This document shows, piece after piece, positions 1 through 7,940 of a DNA stretch of 64,000 nt. The notes below the pieces were generated by a model. It made no database searches, was not told where the DNA came from, and worked only from the letters and a program-made list of their open reading frames with translations. How positions within the stretch are numbered: the stretch's first letter is position 1; every line of letters starts with the position of its first letter. The position numbers and the translations under genes are program-made. Origin of the DNA: a virus; IMG/VR virus record IMGVR_UViG_3300017917_000616, positions 1-64,000 of that record; one strand, given 5' to 3'.

Positions 1-129
1 AGGGAATCCTGTACGCAAATCAAAGCGAATATGACGGCCAAAAACACTATAGGTGCCAACACCAGTTCTATCATCTTTCTTTTCCCCGTTATCTAAAATA
101 TCTTGTAGTAAATCGTGATACTGTTTCAT
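1..129 (-). CDS. thyA: Thymidylate synthase, N-terminal part (cut by window edge)
   Basis: The first 43 codons of a gene running off the left edge. The ATG is at 127-129 and overlaps the TGA of the upstream folA gene (ATGA), so the two are translationally coupled. The residues match the start of ThyA without gaps, including Arg21 in the DRTGVGT segment (the dUMP-phosphate arginine) and the FGRHIRFDL strand. Thymidylate synthase makes dTMP from dUMP and methylene-THF, producing dihydrofolate that the neighbouring reductase recycles. The same frd-td pairing is known in phage T4. Only the N-terminus is visible, so an intact active site cannot be confirmed. Confidence 0.9.
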   Translation of the reverse strand, partial: MKQYHDLLQDILDNGEKKDDRTGVGTYSVFGRHIRFDLRTGFP

Positions 130-569
130 TTTCTTTTCCAAACTTCATATGTGTGGTCTTCAAATTCATCTACAAACCAGCACTTAAACTCTTGTTCTAA
201 TTTTACTAAATCAATAAAGGTATCACAAGTATATTCGGCAATTGTCCTTGTCAAATGTATTTCGTCAATAAATTGCCAATAACTTTCTACCATTTTGGCT
301 CCACCGATTAGCCAAACTTCTCTCTCTTTAGCTATCATATCATCATCTGGGTTTGTGATACCATCGATGGGTCTAGATGTTTTTATCCAATTAGTTCTAT
401 TTGGAAGTGGTTTCTTAGGTAGACTATCATATGTATTGCGACCCATCAATACAATTTTACCTGTAGTAAGTTCCTTGAATCTTGGCAAATCGCCCTCGAT
501 TTTACTCCAGGGCAACTTACCTTGATAGCCTATTCCACCTTTCGGGTCACATGCTATAATTAATTTCAT
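126..569 (-). CDS. folA: Dihydrofolate reductase
   Basis: A 147-residue protein of normal short-DHFR length. Visible motifs: the Met20-loop signature [10 protein letters not shown] (12-21), the catalytic acid Asp27, the NADPH-binding GRNTYDSLP segment near 43-51, and the second nucleotide-binding turn LIGGAK near 87-92. It reduces dihydrofolate to tetrahydrofolate for dTMP synthesis by the ThyA encoded immediately downstream. Its ATG overlaps the TGA of the preceding 98-aa gene and its TGA overlaps the thyA start, so it sits inside a coupled nucleotide-metabolism operon on the minus strand. Confidence 0.95.
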   Translation of the reverse strand: MKLIIACDPKGGIGYQGKLPWSKIEGDLPRFKELTTGKIVLMGRNTYDSLPKKPLPNRTNWIKTSRPIDGITNPDDDMIAKEREVWLIGGAKMVESYWQFIDEIHLTRTIAEYTCDTFIDLVKLEQEFKCWFVDEFEDHTYEVWKRK

Positions 570-862
570 AGTTTATTTAATAAACGATCGGTTTCAGGTT
601 GTACAGTTTCTGCGATGCTTTCCACATTGAGAACGAATTCAAAACTAGTTATCAATGGATCCAGTTCATTTAATTTACGTGTTACCACTTCTTCAATTTC
701 TTCTGGATCTAATCCTTGTTTAAGCAAAGTCTGAATATTAATAGTATGTTGTTTTTTACCTACCATCTTTACTACAATTTTTTTAATAAATTGAACTGGG
801 ACTTTGCTTTTTTCAACATCTTCTAAGATGTGTTCCCACTTGCGAATATATTCAGGTGTCAT
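566..862 (-). CDS. Hypothetical protein, 98 aa
   Basis: A small acidic-to-neutral helical protein that I do not recognise. It contains a KKIVVKMVGKKQ segment followed by a DPEEIEEVVTRKL helix, no membrane segment and no cysteines. It is coupled by a 4-nt ATGA overlap to folA downstream and begins 10 nt after the end of the AT-hook gene, so it is co-transcribed with the folate genes. Existence as a gene is well supported by packing and coding frame. Function is unknown. Confidence 0.85.
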   Translation of the reverse strand: MTPEYIRKWEHILEDVEKSKVPVQFIKKIVVKMVGKKQHTINIQTLLKQGLDPEEIEEVVTRKLNELDPLITSFEFVLNVESIAETVQPETDRLLNKL

Positions 863-872
863 CTTTTATTTA

Positions 873-1559
873 TTATGCTACTGCTTTTGCCTTTGACTTG
901 GCACCTGCTGGTCTGCCTCGACCACGCTTAACTGTTTCTGGTGTTGCTACTGTTTCTAAAGGAATACCCTCCATTTGAGCAGCCTCTTTCATCAATCTAG
1001 CAGCCTCAGCCAATAATCCTTTTGCTTCGGCATCCATCTTAGCAGCCTGTTGACGTAAATTATTTGCTAACTGACTATCGCCCAAAATACCTTGCGCTTG
1101 TGGTACGGGAGGTGTAACTGCGTCACGCATTCTACGTGCTACATCAGCAGGACTCTGCATTCCTCGACTAGCATCCATTTCAGCTAATCTCTTTACAGCC
1201 TGTTCACCTTGTTCCATTTCATCTAAAATCTTGTTTAGTTCTTCCAACTTGATTTTTGTAGATGAATTTGGTGTGACCACTACTTGGCTAGTCTGAACCT
1301 TCTTCAACAAGCCTTCAGCGTGTAAAACTTGTAGAATGATTTTTCCGTCTTTAGTATATGAACGGTTGAGGGCATCAGCTAGATTTTGGCTACTTTGTCC
1401 GATATCACTTTCAATACACTTCATCATTGGATCATGGATGTGAGCATTCAGTGTTTCAGTATAAGTAACCAGACACATGTGGCTTTCGCCGGGAATTTCT
1501 CTAAAGATGATAGCAACTTTTCTATCACCGATTTTACCTACGTGTCTTAAAAAACTCAT
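873..1559 (-). CDS. Hypothetical protein with C-terminal AT-hook, 228 aa
   Basis: The N-terminal ~100 residues look like a compact alpha/beta domain. A helical Ala/Glu/Lys-rich region (~100-200) follows, and the protein ends in a basic tail containing a classical AT-hook core, RGRGRPAG, near residue 213. AT-hooks bind the minor groove of AT-rich DNA, so a nucleoid or DNA-binding role is possible (inference). The start is supported by an AAGGAG site 8-9 nt upstream and by a TTAAATA late-promoter-like box at 1583-1591. It heads the transcript leading into folA-thyA. Confidence 0.85.
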   Translation of the reverse strand: MSFLRHVGKIGDRKVAIIFREIPGESHMCLVTYTETLNAHIHDPMMKCIESDIGQSSQNLADALNRSYTKDGKIILQVLHAEGLLKKVQTSQVVVTPNSSTKIKLEELNKILDEMEQGEQAVKRLAEMDASRGMQSPADVARRMRDAVTPPVPQAQGILGDSQLANNLRQQAAKMDAEAKGLLAEAARLMKEAAQMEGIPLETVATPETVKRGRGRPAGAKSKAKAVA

Positions 1560-1582
1560 ATTATTTCTCCTTAAGGGTATAG

Positions 1583-1591
1583 TTATTTAAT
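1583..1591 (-). promoter_or_regulatory. Candidate late promoter (ATTAAATAA)
   Basis: A TTAAATA box about 24 nt upstream of the 228-aa gene resembles the T4 late consensus TATAAATA. It would give a short leader containing the AAGGAG ribosome site. Sequence match only. Confidence 0.4.
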
Positions 1592-1610
1592 ACGAGTTTT
1601 TATCATCAAT

Positions 1611-1865
1611 TTATTTTGCGCCTGACCATCGTAGCTCAAATAACATTACGTCTTTGCTTTCTTCAAAGTAAACGTATTTTTGATTATCCAAAATCAATAA
1701 AACATTAAAGTCAGTAGCGGTGTCAATGGCATATCTACCTGATATTTTACTTCTTACCCAAAATAAACTTTCAGGTGACAACGGTGTGTTGCTCTTAATA
1801 AAGTGTGGCGGCACGAATTTTAATTCACGATCCAAATACCATATTAGAGGGTTTAACTCAGTCAT
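1611..1865 (-). CDS. Hypothetical protein, 84 aa
   Basis: A small soluble protein with aromatic-rich beta-strand-like segments (LIWYLDRELKFVP, YVYFEESKDVMLFELRW). I do not recognise it. Its ATG overlaps the TGA of the 135-aa gene upstream, which supports both the start and co-translation. About 50 nt separate it from the next gene. Function unknown. Confidence 0.8.
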   Translation of the reverse strand: MTELNPLIWYLDRELKFVPPHFIKSNTPLSPESLFWVRSKISGRYAIDTATDFNVLLILDNQKYVYFEESKDVMLFELRWSGAK

Positions 1866-2269
1866 CGTGTAAGGTTGTCCAATACTTTATATCTTTGATA
1901 TGCTTCTATTACAGCAGGATTGCTATTATTGTTGGTGGGAACTACTTCTAGCCAAAGTTCATTACCATGTTCAAACCTGTGCTGTCCTGTGTATCCAGTG
2001 AAAGTTCGTGGCTGATGAATCTTACCATTACTCCAAAGTCGTTGAGCCAACGCCATTACATCATCTAATGGATAGTCGCCCAATTCATATCGCTCTCGGT
2101 TACGAGCATAAGGATTACCTGAATGGTGATATGCTCTTACTACCTCTTGGAATCGCTCGATTGTGGGAGCATCAGTGCGAGTAATGATAAGCATAACCTC
2201 ATCCTCGGACACTTCGCCTGCCATGATAGAACGCAAGCAACCGCCTAGACTTGTACCGATGTAGTTCAT
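1862..2269 (-). CDS. Hypothetical protein, 135 aa
   Basis: It starts MNYIGTSLGGCLRSIMAGEV and has a conserved-looking helix-turn segment EVMLIITRTDAPTIERFQEVV followed by a Tyr/Asn-rich middle and a Trp-containing strand. I associate this type of start with recurrent phage proteins of unknown role, from memory only. No catalytic signature, membrane segment or metal site is evident. It overlaps both neighbours by 4 nt (ATGA at each end). Confidence 0.85.
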   Translation of the reverse strand: MNYIGTSLGGCLRSIMAGEVSEDEVMLIITRTDAPTIERFQEVVRAYHHSGNPYARNRERYELGDYPLDDVMALAQRLWSNGKIHQPRTFTGYTGQHRFEHGNELWLEVVPTNNNSNPAVIEAYQRYKVLDNLTR

Positions 2270-2493
2270 TTGTTATCCTTAACCAATTGATAAATCATTT
2301 CTGCTTTTTCTATCGCATCACGCAATGCTGGATGTTGGTCGGATATCTTTAAGATATCCTCCCATTCATACCATCTGGTCTTCCAGTGCCTGGGATACTG
2401 TGACCAATATAATTCTCTTTCTTGTTTGCCCATATCTCGGCTGTAAACCGTTTTACCTCCGTCAGGGCTTTCAAAGATTTTAGTCATCATCAT
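2266..2493 (-). CDS. Hypothetical protein, 75 aa
   Basis: A Trp/Tyr/Arg-rich small soluble protein (YWSQYPRHWKTRWYEWED) with a helical C-terminus. It starts with MMMTK, so the exact initiator among three ATGs is uncertain. It overlaps the end of the 33-aa membrane gene upstream and the start of the 135-aa gene downstream, consistent with operon organisation. Function unknown. Confidence 0.8.
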   Translation of the reverse strand: MMMTKIFESPDGGKTVYSRDMGKQERELYWSQYPRHWKTRWYEWEDILKISDQHPALRDAIEKAEMIYQLVKDNK

Positions 2494-2581
2494 CGTCCTG
2501 CACTCTATTTAGAATACTATATAGACCGTACAGGACAGCAAGAACGAGTAAAATACCTACGAAAAAAATTACATAACTCAT
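2480..2581 (-). CDS. Small membrane protein, 33 aa
   Basis: A one-pass membrane peptide: a hydrophobic segment (residues 4-22, VIFFVGILLVLAVLYGLYS) followed by a soluble tail ending in five aspartates. The start at 2579-2581 is chosen because an AAGGA site lies 7 nt upstream and because a longer in-frame start would overlap the VWA gene by more than 100 nt. It lies directly downstream of the VWA/metallopeptidase gene. Function unknown. Confidence 0.65.
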   Translation of the reverse strand: MSYVIFFVGILLVLAVLYGLYSILNRVQDDDDD

Positions 2582-2582
2582 A

Positions 2583-3857
2583 TTAATCCTTATAGAGTGC
2601 GAATTGACCGAACGGGGGATTCGGATCGGGGTCACCATGAATGATCCAAGTAGTATCACAATAGTCAGGGTCACCCCAAGAGCCGCAAGGATAACCATCA
2701 GTGAATACAATCAGTCGCTTGGGTACATTACCTTCACGCTTGAGGTATTCAAAGATAGCATCAAAGTCAGTGCCACCGCCACCTGCAGGTTCGTACTGGT
2801 CGATAGTATCCATGTTCTCGCTAGTAAAGTCAGCGGGGTTATAGATATCGGTATCGAAACAGAAGATATGAACCTTGTAACCATCGAATGCTTCCATCAT
2901 ACCACCAACTTCGCCCAAGAATGCTTGTGCTTGTTTGTTAGAGATAGAACCAGACATGTCAATGGCAACGACAACATCAATCTCCTCACCCGGAGTCATA
3001 CCAGGCATGATAGCATCCATGTGCCAAGACCTACGAGAGGGTCGCATCCAAGAATAATCAGTGCGAATAGCACTGGTCAAGTTAGTCTGAATCAGTTCAC
3101 GCCAGGGCATGACAGGATCGGTAACTTGTTTGACAAGTCGCTCGACACCTTTAGGCAGACTACCTGCTTCGGCACTTTGTGCGGCATTGATAATCGCTTG
3201 CTTGATTTCTTGGCGAACCCGATCACGCTCCTCTTGTGACATTTTAGGACGCTTACCTTTACCTTCTTGGTCACCGTCACCGTCACCTTCATTATCTTCG
3301 CCATCTTCCATATGGTCGTCAAGCATTTTATCGATTAGGTCTTCGATAGAAATTTTCTGAACATTTTTCATCAGGTCATCATAGATTTCCTCACTAGACT
3401 TGTGTTCATACTTTTGTTCATACAGACAATCAACAGTGGTAATAAACTGACCAACCTTATGACGTTTCAGGTCAGCATTAACAGCATAATCGTTTGCGAT
3501 GTTCCAGATTTGAGGATCACGATGATTACGGCGACCAATGTGGTCATATACCACGTGAAGGACTTCGTGACCTACAAGAAACTCAACCTCTTTAGGTTTG
3601 AGCATCATAATGAAACGGGAGTTGTAGTAGAATTTCAAGCCGTCGGTTGCGGCAGTACTACACCATTCATCAGCATTGATAAGTTTGAGGCGAGTTGCGA
3701 GGTTGCCGAAAAAGCTATGACGCAACAGCAAACCAATACGTGCCGAAACCAGTCGCTCACGTGCCTGAGCATCAATCTTAGGATCCATAGGACCTACAAG
3801 ATTTTCAAATTTTTTACTACGCTTACGCTTTTTAGTGGGGTTAATAACTTCACTCAT
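2583..3857 (-). CDS. VWA-like metallopeptidase-domain protein (DUF2201 type)
   Basis: A 424-residue protein with two recognisable parts. An N-terminal putative metallopeptidase domain carries HEVLH at 97-101 (HExxH zinc motif). An acidic Glu/Asp/Gly linker (~184-200) follows, then a C-terminal von Willebrand A-like domain with the MIDAS motif DMSGS at 300-304. This matches the DUF2201/VWA-like family that commonly pairs with MoxR AAA+ ATPases. The MoxR gene is indeed the next gene upstream, and each has its own strong sigma70 promoter. The pair is thought to act as a chaperone or assembly machine, substrate unknown. Base composition is visibly more GC-rich than most of the window, as for the MoxR gene. 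Confidence 0.9.
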   Translation of the reverse strand: MSEVINPTKKRKRSKKFENLVGPMDPKIDAQARERLVSARIGLLLRHSFFGNLATRLKLINADEWCSTAATDGLKFYYNSRFIMMLKPKEVEFLVGHEVLHVVYDHIGRRNHRDPQIWNIANDYAVNADLKRHKVGQFITTVDCLYEQKYEHKSSEEIYDDLMKNVQKISIEDLIDKMLDDHMEDGEDNEGDGDGDQEGKGKRPKMSQEERDRVRQEIKQAIINAAQSAEAGSLPKGVERLVKQVTDPVMPWRELIQTNLTSAIRTDYSWMRPSRRSWHMDAIMPGMTPGEEIDVVVAIDMSGSISNKQAQAFLGEVGGMMEAFDGYKVHIFCFDTDIYNPADFTSENMDTIDQYEPAGGGGTDFDAIFEYLKREGNVPKRLIVFTDGYPCGSWGDPDYCDTTWIIHGDPDPNPPFGQFALYKD

Positions 3858-3880
3858 GCGAGACTCCTATCTATGTATGT

Positions 3881-3909
3881 ATTATATTTGAAAACTGATT
3901 TATTGTCAA
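3881..3909 (-). promoter_or_regulatory. Consensus sigma70 promoter for the VWA gene
   Basis: Minus-strand TTGACA, a 17-nt spacer, then TATAAT: a perfect match to the host housekeeping consensus, 24 nt upstream of the VWA start. Expected to fire early with host RNA polymerase. Confidence 0.85.
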
Positions 3910-3912
3910 GAA

Positions 3913-3947
3913 ATAAAAAAGGGTGAGTATAGATTATACACTCACCC
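3913..3947 (-). terminator. Rho-independent terminator after MoxR
   Basis: On the minus strand GGGTGAGT ... ACTCACCC forms an 8-bp GC-containing stem with extra AT pairs inside, followed by a run of T. It lies 29 nt after the MoxR stop and overlaps the upstream edge of the VWA promoter, separating the two transcription units. Confidence 0.8.
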
Positions 3948-3975
3948 AAAAGCATTTTCATGCTAGGAGCTTTGT

Positions 3976-5079
3976 TTAGGAACCAGCCTCAACAATGTAC
4001 TTACCGTACTTCTTATGGAACTCGTCAAAATTCTTGAGTTGACTGGGTTCGATAGGAAGCTCATAAGTTTTAAGAGCAATCTTAGCACCCATAACAACCA
4101 ACTCAGTTTCAAAGTTGTTCATCATGTAATCAAAGAAGTTTTGAGCCATTTCATGGAACTTCTTGTTATCAACCTTTTTGTTCTGTACCGAATCTTTCAA
4201 TTCGTAGCACATAGCAATAGTCAATGCGTACATAGCACTAACTTCCTTAACAGCAAGGTCCTTGACCTTGCCAGAAAGAATGTCAGTAGGCTCGGGCATC
4301 TTACCAGAAATTTTACGGTGTGCCGCAAACTTGACAGCAAGACCTTCACCAACAGCACCTGCTACAAGGTTGAATTGCGTATCTTGATCCATATTGGATT
4401 CGTCATTGAGCAGGTCGCTAACGAAACACCAAGAACGAGGGGTAGCAAACGCACGGGAACTAGACTTAGAATCAAAGTCATACAGATCCTGTTTAGCGAA
4501 AGACAGATAACCAACCACGTCCTTATGAATACCTTTGTTCACAGCCCATTGTTGCCAAGCAGTGAAATCAGGGCGCATTTCAAGGTGAATGAATCGGTTA
4601 GCGAGGGGCATCGGCATGCGATAAGTCACACCTTTGTCACTATCACGGTTACCTGCCGCAACGATAACAACATTGTCGGGGAGTTTATACTTACCAACTC
4701 GACGGTTCAGAATCAGTTGATAACCTGCGGCTTGAACAGCAGGGGGAGCGGAGTTCATTTCATCAAGGAAAAGAACAACAACGGGATACTGGCTAGCAGT
4801 TTCTTCATCGGGCAAGTCAACAGGGGGTGCCCAATCCATCTTACCGTTATCTTTGTTGAAGTACGGAATACCACGAATATCAGTGGGTTCCATCTGAGCC
4901 ATACGAAGGTCAATCATAAGACCACCGAGTTCCTCAGTAATTTCGGCTACGACCTCAGACTTGCCGATGCCGGGAGGGCCCCACAAGAAAACGGGACGCT
5001 TAGTTTTAAACGCAGTCAGAATAGACTTGCGGGCTTGAACACTAGTAATAGTGTGATTGTCAGAGACTTGCGATGCCAT
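3976..5079 (-). CDS. MoxR-family AAA+ ATPase
   Basis: A 367-residue AAA+ protein with Walker A GPPGIGKS at 34-41, Walker B LFLDE at 103-107, and a sensor-1-like VAAGNRDSD segment near 145-153. The segment EPTDIRGIPYF after strand 2 is typical of the MoxR/AAA_5 group. MoxR ATPases work with VWA-domain partners, and the adjacent downstream VWA/HExxH gene is the obvious partner. The start is supported by an AGGAG site 7 nt upstream and a TTGACA-N17-TACAAT promoter. The long ORF antisense to it is a shadow. Confidence 0.93.
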   Translation of the reverse strand: MASQVSDNHTITSVQARKSILTAFKTKRPVFLWGPPGIGKSEVVAEITEELGGLMIDLRMAQMEPTDIRGIPYFNKDNGKMDWAPPVDLPDEETASQYPVVVLFLDEMNSAPPAVQAAGYQLILNRRVGKYKLPDNVVIVAAGNRDSDKGVTYRMPMPLANRFIHLEMRPDFTAWQQWAVNKGIHKDVVGYLSFAKQDLYDFDSKSSSRAFATPRSWCFVSDLLNDESNMDQDTQFNLVAGAVGEGLAVKFAAHRKISGKMPEPTDILSGKVKDLAVKEVSAMYALTIAMCYELKDSVQNKKVDNKKFHEMAQNFFDYMMNNFETELVVMGAKIALKTYELPIEPSQLKNFDEFHKKYGKYIVEAGS

Positions 5080-5122
5080 TGTTTGCTCCTATTAAAGATG
5101 GCTAATTTATGAAAGAAACTTG

Positions 5123-5151
5123 ATTGTACTTGAAACTGGAATTATTGTCAA
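5123..5151 (-). promoter_or_regulatory. Sigma70 promoter for MoxR
   Basis: Minus-strand TTGACA, a 17-nt spacer, then TACAAT, 44 nt upstream of the MoxR ATG. It shares TTGACAATAA with the VWA promoter. Confidence 0.8.
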
Positions 5152-5156
5152 GATTT

Positions 5157-5567
5157 TTAATCCTCAAACGCACGGCGAAGGATAAGTTCTTGTTTAGAAA
5201 ATGCTTCGATTTCCCAGGGCATACTTAAGTATTCAGTTTTTTTGCTGTAACGCTTGCCCGCCCAAATATAGGATCCCGTTTTACGATGTTTAAGTTGACC
5301 TTTAGCCAATTGCTTGACATGAACCATTTCATGGGCAAGAGTTAGCCCAATTTCTTTAAGATTTCGGCGAGGCCTAATTACAACAACATACCCAAACGCT
5401 TCACCCAAATTGACTGTGACACCGTCATTTTTTTCACCGCATTCATCGGCAACCCTAATGAGTAATACTTTTTTACTCTTTTCGAGTTTAAGTTGCTTAA
5501 TCATAGAGGGCAAAAGCGCCTCAATGAATTTTTTGTTGCGTTTTCCGGCTTCAATTTTGAATTCCAT
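5157..5567 (-). CDS. SprT-like zinc metallopeptidase domain protein
   Basis: A 136-residue protein with the HExxH motif HEMVH at 79-83 inside the helix ...LTLAHEMVHVKQLAKG, typical of SprT/Spartan-like domains. The C-terminal part lacks the zinc-ribbon cysteines of full SprT, so this is a minimal domain version. SprT-like proteins act in DNA-protein crosslink repair or proteolysis; the phage substrate is unknown. It has its own sigma70 promoter in the divergent region facing the plus-strand fibre genes. Confidence 0.8.
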   Translation of the reverse strand: MEFKIEAGKRNKKFIEALLPSMIKQLKLEKSKKVLLIRVADECGEKNDGVTVNLGEAFGYVVVIRPRRNLKEIGLTLAHEMVHVKQLAKGQLKHRKTGSYIWAGKRYSKKTEYLSMPWEIEAFSKQELILRRAFED

Positions 5568-5573
5568 AATGTA

Positions 5574-5602
5574 AGTATAGCAAAGTTCCGATTTTTTGTC
5601 AA
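5574..5602 (-). promoter_or_regulatory. Sigma70 promoter for the SprT-like gene
   Basis: Minus-strand TTGACA, a 17-nt spacer, then TATACT, ending 6 nt before the start codon, which implies a very short or absent leader. Confidence 0.75.
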
Positions 5603-5610
5603 ATTTTTCT

Positions 5611-5618
5611 GCTAAATA
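5611..5618 (+). promoter_or_regulatory. Candidate late promoter (GCTAAATA)
   Basis: A TAAATA box 18 nt upstream of the plus-strand fibre-like gene, followed by an AAGGAAG ribosome site. It matches the T4-type late core, and virion genes are expected to be late. Confidence 0.45.
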
Positions 5619-5636
5619 GTTTATAAAGGAAGAATT

Positions 5637-6401
5637 ATGACTTGGCCAGTATCACCTGTTAATGGACAACAACTAACTGTTAATGGACAAACCTTTGTGT
5701 ATGACAGCGCACTAGGAGTATGGAATCGTTTGTTTGCTACTACTCTTACAAACGTAGCTGTTTCAGGTAGTAACACTCAGGTTCAATTTAATGATGGCAA
5801 TTCATCATTCGGAGCCAGTACCACATTTACATTTAATAAAAATGCTAATACCTTAACGCTTCAGGGTAATGCGAACATAACCAACTTATTAGGAAATGTT
5901 ATTAGTACAACAGTTACAAGTGACAACGCTAACATTGGAAACATAACTGGTGTGATTACTGTAGCGTCATCTTCTCAACCAAATATTACAAGTGTTGGCA
6001 CATTAACTGGATTGAATATAAGTGGTTACACTACCTTTTTCACATCACAAGATACTTTCAGTACTATAACCGGTGCTACAGGAACAGTTACACACAATAC
6101 ACTTAATGGGGCAATATTTTATCACACAACTCCTGCTGCCAATTTTACCCCAAATTTTACAAACGTACCGACAGCAAATAATTATGCGACTGTTGTAACA
6201 TTGTTCATTAACCAAGGCGCTACTGCTTATATGCCTACTTCTACCGCTAACGTTCAAGTGAATAGTGTCAACGTTACTGTAAAATGGTTAGGTCAAACTG
6301 CGCCATCCGGAACAGCATCAGGTGTTGACATGATAACTTATTCTATAATTAGGGCTGCTGATGCTTGGACAGTATTGGGTCAAGGTGGAGGATTCAGTTA
6401 A
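5637..6401 (+). CDS. Putative tail-fibre / virion surface protein, 254 aa
   Basis: A Thr/Ser/Asn/Gly-rich beta protein. The N-terminal NGQTFVYDSALGVWNRL segment is of a kind seen repeatedly in phage fibre proteins, followed by repetitive strands (GNANITNLLGNVISTT, NANIGNITGVIT) typical of triple-beta fibre shafts. It has a good AAGGAAG ribosome site. Its TAA overlaps the ATG of the first collar-like gene (TAATG). It heads a plus-strand group of adhesin-like genes. Assignment as a fibre rests on composition and context, not a named domain. Confidence 0.75.
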   Translation: MTWPVSPVNGQQLTVNGQTFVYDSALGVWNRLFATTLTNVAVSGSNTQVQFNDGNSSFGASTTFTFNKNANTLTLQGNANITNLLGNVISTTVTSDNANIGNITGVITVASSSQPNITSVGTLTGLNISGYTTFFTSQDTFSTITGATGTVTHNTLNGAIFYHTTPAANFTPNFTNVPTANNYATVVTLFINQGATAYMPTSTANVQVNSVNVTVKWLGQTAPSGTASGVDMITYSIIRAADAWTVLGQGGGFS

Positions 6402-6946
6402 TGCCTAAATTTGCATCGACTCCTACTTTTTCATTTTATGCTGTATTAAATAAAAGTCAAGATGGTCCTACCGAATATAACGGTGCTACTATGGTTTTCC
6501 TGCAGGACACCGCTCCAGTTGGTTGGACAAAAGACACATCAAATGACGACTACACCCTGCGTGTAGTTTCTGGAGCAGCATCCTCAGGAGGTAGTCAAGG
6601 ATTTACTACGGTATTTACGGATCAACCTACCAGCGGGACGATTCCGGCTGGGGTCGGCTTTTCTGTAGGTTTTACTACATTATCATCCTTGGATTTACCT
6701 GTTCACTCACATCCCGGTTCGGGATATACGATTTCATCTATTTCTCTTTCAGTGGGATCCGGATTTAGTGCTAGAACTCCACAATCAACCACAAATACAG
6801 GTAACGCCGGGCAACCGGCAGCGGCTGGCGGCGGAAATCACACACATACTCAGCCTATATCTTCGGTCGCAGATACGTTCAGCGGAAATCCTATAAATAT
6901 GTCTATTAGATATGTAGACGCCATTTTAGCAACATACCCAACATGA
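6401..6946 (+). CDS. Tail-collar-like protein, paralogue 1
   Basis: 181 residues from the ATG at 6401, chosen because the TAATG overlap with the fibre gene couples the two. The protein has the pattern of short-tail-fibre/collar proteins: FLQDTAPVGWTKDTSNDDYTLRVVSG near the N-terminus, LPVHSHPG in the middle, HTHTQP, and a C-terminal IRYVDAILA strand. The histidine-rich HSHP and HTHTQ positions recall the metal-binding tip of T4 gp12-like needles (inference). It is one of three tandem paralogues. Confidence 0.75.
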   Translation: MPKFASTPTFSFYAVLNKSQDGPTEYNGATMVFLQDTAPVGWTKDTSNDDYTLRVVSGAASSGGSQGFTTVFTDQPTSGTIPAGVGFSVGFTTLSSLDLPVHSHPGSGYTISSISLSVGSGFSARTPQSTTNTGNAGQPAAAGGGNHTHTQPISSVADTFSGNPINMSIRYVDAILATYPT

Positions 6947-7422
6947 GTTCAATAAATTCCGGATCAGTAACAATCTTTAGACAAACTTCAGCACAGCCTG
7001 GTTGGACAAAACTTACCACAGTAAATGATTATATGTTAAGAATAGTTAACGGAGCAAATAATACAGTTGCTGCCCAAGCCTTTAGTACCGTGTTTTCTAG
7101 TCAAGGTATTACTGGAAATATTACTGTGTCCGGGACTGTAAGTGCTACTACTATTTCGACTCCGCAAATGGCTCCTCACAACCACCCAGATGCCATTACT
7201 GCTACATTAAACTCGCCGACTAGATTTCCTAACGTAACGACGCCAACATTCGGTGTTATTAATGCATCTACTGCGAGTTTAAATTTGAGCGGTACAGGGC
7301 CAGCCGGAGGCGGGAGTTCTCATACTCATCCATTGACTAATTCCACTGCGCCTATAACCACATCAACTTTAAATTTTAATGTGCGATATGTAGATGTAAT
7401 TTTAGCAAGAAGAAATTATTAA
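6943..7422 (+). CDS. Tail-collar-like protein, paralogue 2
   Basis: 159 residues with the same architecture as its neighbours: IFRQTSAQPGWTKLTTVNDY at the N-terminus, PHNHPDAI in the middle, SSHTHPLTN, then NVRYVDVILA at the end. It overlaps paralogue 1 by ATGA. The middle third differs strongly between the three copies while both ends are conserved, the pattern expected of a variable adhesin tip. Confidence 0.75.
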   Translation: MSSINSGSVTIFRQTSAQPGWTKLTTVNDYMLRIVNGANNTVAAQAFSTVFSSQGITGNITVSGTVSATTISTPQMAPHNHPDAITATLNSPTRFPNVTTPTFGVINASTASLNLSGTGPAGGGSSHTHPLTNSTAPITTSTLNFNVRYVDVILARRNY

Positions 7423-7423
7423 A

Positions 7424-7930
7424 ATGGGAACTAAATATTTTCCAACTGGTACAACAACTATTTTTAGACAAACCGTAGCACCTATAGGTTGGACAAAAGT
7501 TACAACCTATAATAACTATGCCCTTAGGATAGTAGGTAGTGGCAGTTTTAGTCCAACTGGTGGAGGATCATTAAACTTTACATCAGTAATGACTAATCAA
7601 TCTATAACCGGAACAGTAAGTCTTAGTACAAGTCCGGGTGGTTATCCGGTGGCAATAAACTCATCGGCGGTTAATGCTCCTTTGCCTGTACATGCCCACC
7701 CGGGTGTCGCTAGATTTTTTAATACCATCGCCCCTATGGGACCAGCAGTTCCTATAGTACCGCAAGGTGGATTTGCTTTTACTGATTCTCCGCAATTAAC
7801 TGGTACATCCGGTAACGTGGGTGGCACTGATGGACATTCCCATACGCTCACATGTTCTGCCAGTTATACCGGAGACACGAAAAACTTTTCTGTAAATTAT
7901 GTGGATGTAATCATAGCATCTATAAATTAA
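7424..7930 (+). CDS. Tail-collar-like protein, paralogue 3
   Basis: 168 residues: IFRQTVAPIGWTKVTTYNNYALRIVGS, LPVHAHPG, DGHSHTLTCSA, and NYVDVIIASIN at the C-terminus. It starts 2 nt after paralogue 2. The insert between the two histidine clusters is longer than in paralogue 2 and Pro/Gly-rich. With its two neighbours it forms a tandem triplication. Confidence 0.75.
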   Translation: MGTKYFPTGTTTIFRQTVAPIGWTKVTTYNNYALRIVGSGSFSPTGGGSLNFTSVMTNQSITGTVSLSTSPGGYPVAINSSAVNAPLPVHAHPGVARFFNTIAPMGPAVPIVPQGGFAFTDSPQLTGTSGNVGGTDGHSHTLTCSASYTGDTKNFSVNYVDVIIASIN

Positions 7931-7940
7931 TTTCAATCCA

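Noticed and set aside
2604-3239. 211-aa plus-strand ORF opposite the VWA gene
   Set aside because: Shadow of the VWA domain, whose HExxH and MIDAS motifs are on the minus strand.
4015-5112. 365-aa plus-strand ORF opposite MoxR
   Set aside because: Antisense to a clear AAA+ ATPase with all motifs; low-quality sequence with no recognisable domain.
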